From positions 1,240,001-1,304,000 of the forward strand of contig OZ345360.1 in NCBI GenBank assembly GCA_977006965.1: a stretch of 64,000 nt of DNA, written 5' to 3'. This document shows positions 62,008 through 64,000 of the stretch, one piece after another. The first letter of the stretch is position 1. Each line of letters begins with the position of its first letter. The translations under genes were made by a program, and so were the position numbers. Below the pieces are notes generated by a model. It did not search any database. It was not told the DNA's origin and worked only from the letters and a program-made list of their open reading frames with translations. The stretch is from Phymatolithon calcareum (Eukaryota; Rhodophyta; Florideophyceae; Hapalidiales).

Positions 62008-62532
62008 TTATTGTCTTTCGGTCAGGTCATCTTCAGTGCTTTTGATTTTCTTGGCAAGAACAGACTTGGCTGCATCGACAATAGCCAATTTTCGGAGTTC
62101 CACTCTTTCCTTTTCAATCGCCTGGATTGCTTGCTCTACGTTGTCGAGACGCTCCGCAAGGGTCAGGGCTCTCATTTCAATCTCAGCTTCTTTCTTTTGA
62201 ACAGCTTCTTTCTTCCCTTCGACCATATCCTTGTACTCCTTAACTTCATCAGCAAGTGCCCATTCCATTATCAAAATGTAGCCATATGCAGCGGCTGGAG
62301 GCATAAGTGAATAAATCAAGTTGCGCAAGTGCCAGTCCCAGCGCCGGCGATACTTGGCTTGTTGCAACTTCGCAGCAGGGTGATTTGGTCCAATTGTTTG
62401 GAAAACGGACTTAAAGATAGCAGCGTTCATCCCCTTGTTGCCGGAATTCCACTTTTCCGGGACATGTGTTGCGCATCTTCTTTGCCAGCCGAATCTAATG
62501 CAATTCAGTACATGTATCCGCATTTTTCTCAT
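62008..62532 (-). CDS. Hypothetical protein, probably mitochondrial
   Basis: 174 aa from ATG 62532, no intron. N-terminal Arg/Cys-rich segment resembling a targeting sequence, then a Lys/Arg/Trp motif (KYRRRWDWHLRN), one probable transmembrane helix (about 90-112, LIYSLMPPAAAYGYILIM) and a charged coiled coil to the end. Layout recalls small inner-membrane accessory proteins, but I do not recognise the family. It is separated from SMC2 by about 340 bp on the same strand. Confidence 0.65.
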   Translation of the reverse strand: MRKMRIHVLNCIRFGWQRRCATHVPEKWNSGNKGMNAAIFKSVFQTIGPNHPAAKLQQAKYRRRWDWHLRNLIYSLMPPAAAYGYILIMEWALADEVKEYKDMVEGKKEAVQKKEAEIEMRALTLAERLDNVEQAIQAIEKERVELRKLAIVDAAKSVLAKKIKSTEDDLTERQ

Positions 62533-63013
62533 TCCCAGATTTCAAACACCTGGAATAAATCAGGTGCAGAGGGTTAAGACGTGAGATCAGAAGATAGGCA
62601 CACCACGACAGCGGTCAGCGGCTTGCGAATAGGAAAGGGCTCCTTCGGTACAGTAGGGAGACTCTTGGATCCAAGGATGAGCAGTTGCCTTGCATCATTT
62701 TGCTGTAAGCAATTGAGACGTGGCCACGTGGAGAGAATAGTGAGACGGGATTTGCATCCTGATGAATCCGGAAAGCAAGATCTACTGTACAGTAGCTCGC
62801 AATCTCAATACTTGATTCCACTTGTAGCGACCGTCAACAGTGTCAGGTCGAGAAATATCATCTAAAGGTTTACCTCAGCTTAACGGTGACCAATTCGTTC
62901 AATTCGAAGTGGAATTATAAGGAGATATCATCTGGGAAGTGTTCCGGGCTTTCAAGGCGTATAAGAAGGACGTTGATGCAACCCCATCTTTGGATAAGCT
63001 CTTCACGTGCAGA
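62533..63013. other. Divergent intergenic region
   Basis: Between two divergently transcribed genes (unknown protein and multifunctional enzyme). No gene supported. The frame of the downstream enzyme is open back to a TAA near 62917 and has no other ATG, which supports the start at 63014. Confidence 0.5.
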
Positions 63014-64000
63014 ATGAAGGCGTCCGCAGTATCGTCCTTTGTCCGCCCGGATGGCGTGGCTGTTCTGCGAATATGCAATCCCCCCGTCAACGCCCTGTCA
63101 AGTGCTGTTCAGCTCGCGCTCTCAAAATCATTGGCTTCACATCTGTCGAATGACGCGGTGAAGGCCGTCGTTATTGCTACGGACTCCTCAAAGGGATTTT
63201 TCTCATCAGGCGCAGATGTCTCCGAGTTTGCTTCGATATCGTCCGGGCGCAGTCCTTTCAACGAAACAACGTCTTGGGTATACGAGGGAGCAGAGTCAGC
63301 AAAAATTCCAGTCGTTGTTGCTGTAGATGGTGTATGTTTTGGGGGCGGTCTCGAACTTGCATTGTGCTGTGCCGGTCGAGTGGCGACACCACGATCTAGT
63401 TTTGGCCTCCCGGAATTACGTCTTGGAATTATCCCCGGGCTCGGGGGCACTCAGCGCCTCCCTCGAACTGTCGGGTTTGAAAAGGCTGTGCAGTGGATGC
63501 TGCGAAGCACCACGGTCAACGCCCAGGATGCGCAGGCAGCCGGCCTAGTTGATAAAATTATCAGCACAAACGATAGCGTTGCCGTCGTGGATGCTGCCGC
63601 GGAATACGCGCTCAAGCTGCGTAACTCTCGTCCGACACCAACTTTGCTCCGAACTGACCGACTTGGTTCGCTGGCGGAATGCCGCGCAATTGCTGCTCGC
63701 TTACAGCCGGAGGTACGCCGCCTTTCGCGTGGTGGCCATATGCCGCATTTTGAGGCGCTTCTTCGCGTCGTCTTGTATGGGGCTGAGCATGGCGGAAAAG
63801 CAGGTATGGCGGAGGAGGCGAGGGAGTTTATGAAGCTCGTCACAGGGCCCTCGTCTCTGTCAATTATCCACTTGTTTTTTGCTGCGCGCAAAACTGCGAA
63901 GGTGCCGCTCGGCATTACATCTAGAGAACCCAGGATCCCAAAGTTTGCAGGGGTGGTTGGTGGGGGTCTTATGGGTGCTGGTATAGCAACTGCGCTTTTG
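63014..64000 (+). CDS. Peroxisomal-type multifunctional enzyme: enoyl-CoA hydratase / 3-hydroxyacyl-CoA dehydrogenase (partial)
   Basis: Open from ATG 63014 to the window end (329 codons). The hydratase/isomerase domain comes first: NPPVNALS, the oxyanion-hole segment FFSSGADVSEFA, GGGLELALCC and FGLPELRLGIIPGLGGTQRLPR with the catalytic-type Glu. A linker follows, and at the end the Rossmann start GVVGGGLMGAGIATALL of the dehydrogenase domain. This domain order is that of the L-specific bifunctional enzyme (MFP1/MFP2 of peroxisomes, FadB/FadJ of bacteria). It catalyses the second and third steps of fatty-acid beta-oxidation. No N-terminal mitochondrial signal is seen, so a peroxisomal site is more likely; the C-terminal targeting signal is outside the window. 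Confidence 0.93.
   Translation, partial: MKASAVSSFVRPDGVAVLRICNPPVNALSSAVQLALSKSLASHLSNDAVKAVVIATDSSKGFFSSGADVSEFASISSGRSPFNETTSWVYEGAESAKIPVVVAVDGVCFGGGLELALCCAGRVATPRSSFGLPELRLGIIPGLGGTQRLPRTVGFEKAVQWMLRSTTVNAQDAQAAGLVDKIISTNDSVAVVDAAAEYALKLRNSRPTPTLLRTDRLGSLAECRAIAARLQPEVRRLSRGGHMPHFEALLRVVLYGAEHGGKAGMAEEAREFMKLVTGPSSLSIIHLFFAARKTAKVPLGITSREPRIPKFAGVVGGGLMGAGIATALL

Overview
This is a nuclear window from a small, gene-compact eukaryote, most likely a unicellular mesophilic red alga. That assignment is an inference. It rests on short GT-AG introns, mostly intronless genes, a plant-like NDUFS4 core (ATQQG motif), a nuclear NDUFS3 (nad9 is absent from red algal mtDNA), and bacterial-type genes on the same DNA. 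No species can be named from the sequence alone.

Layout. (1) 1-10.5 kb: the 3' end of a Ty1/copia element with its LTR, a frameshifted unknown ORF, a hAT-like terminus, a LINE 3' fragment, a partial copy of the TAF4 upstream region, an intact DUF6653 gene of bacterial type, and a decayed protein-kinase-like pseudogene. (2) 10.5-44.8 kb: a repeat array made of direct and inverted copies of a module here called X. X carries a TATA-driven basic ORF ('ORF-198', seven intact copies), a divergently oriented ORF ('ORF-111') and a convergent antisense unit sharing a palindromic poly(A) zone. The other array segments are U (TAF4 upstream DNA), T (truncated TAF4, two copies), Y (unknown) and Z (an unknown minus-strand gene split by a hAT element that itself carries a LINE). 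At least eight LINE fragments are present. (3) 44.8-64 kb: ordinary single-copy DNA with TAF4, NDUFS4, Rab geranylgeranyltransferase alpha, an extended-synaptotagmin-like protein, NDUFS3, an OafA-type acyltransferase with an SGNH domain, SMC2, an unknown (probably mitochondrial) protein and a peroxisomal multifunctional enzyme that runs off the window.

The array can be partly dated from its own sequence. X-U-T repeats with a period of about 4.4 kb upstream of the real TAF4 gene. Whole blocks were then copied in inverted orientation. One LINE has a filled site in one copy (22.8-23.6 kb) and a matching empty site in the other (32.05 kb). A segment of about 1.4 kb (Y plus a twin-primed LINE) lies in opposite orientations at 25.7-27.1 and 39.0-40.4 kb between inverted X copies, as expected if it had flipped by recombination. 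The right-hand genes are housekeeping (transcription, complex I, prenylation, ER contact sites, condensin, beta-oxidation) and show no operon-like coordination.
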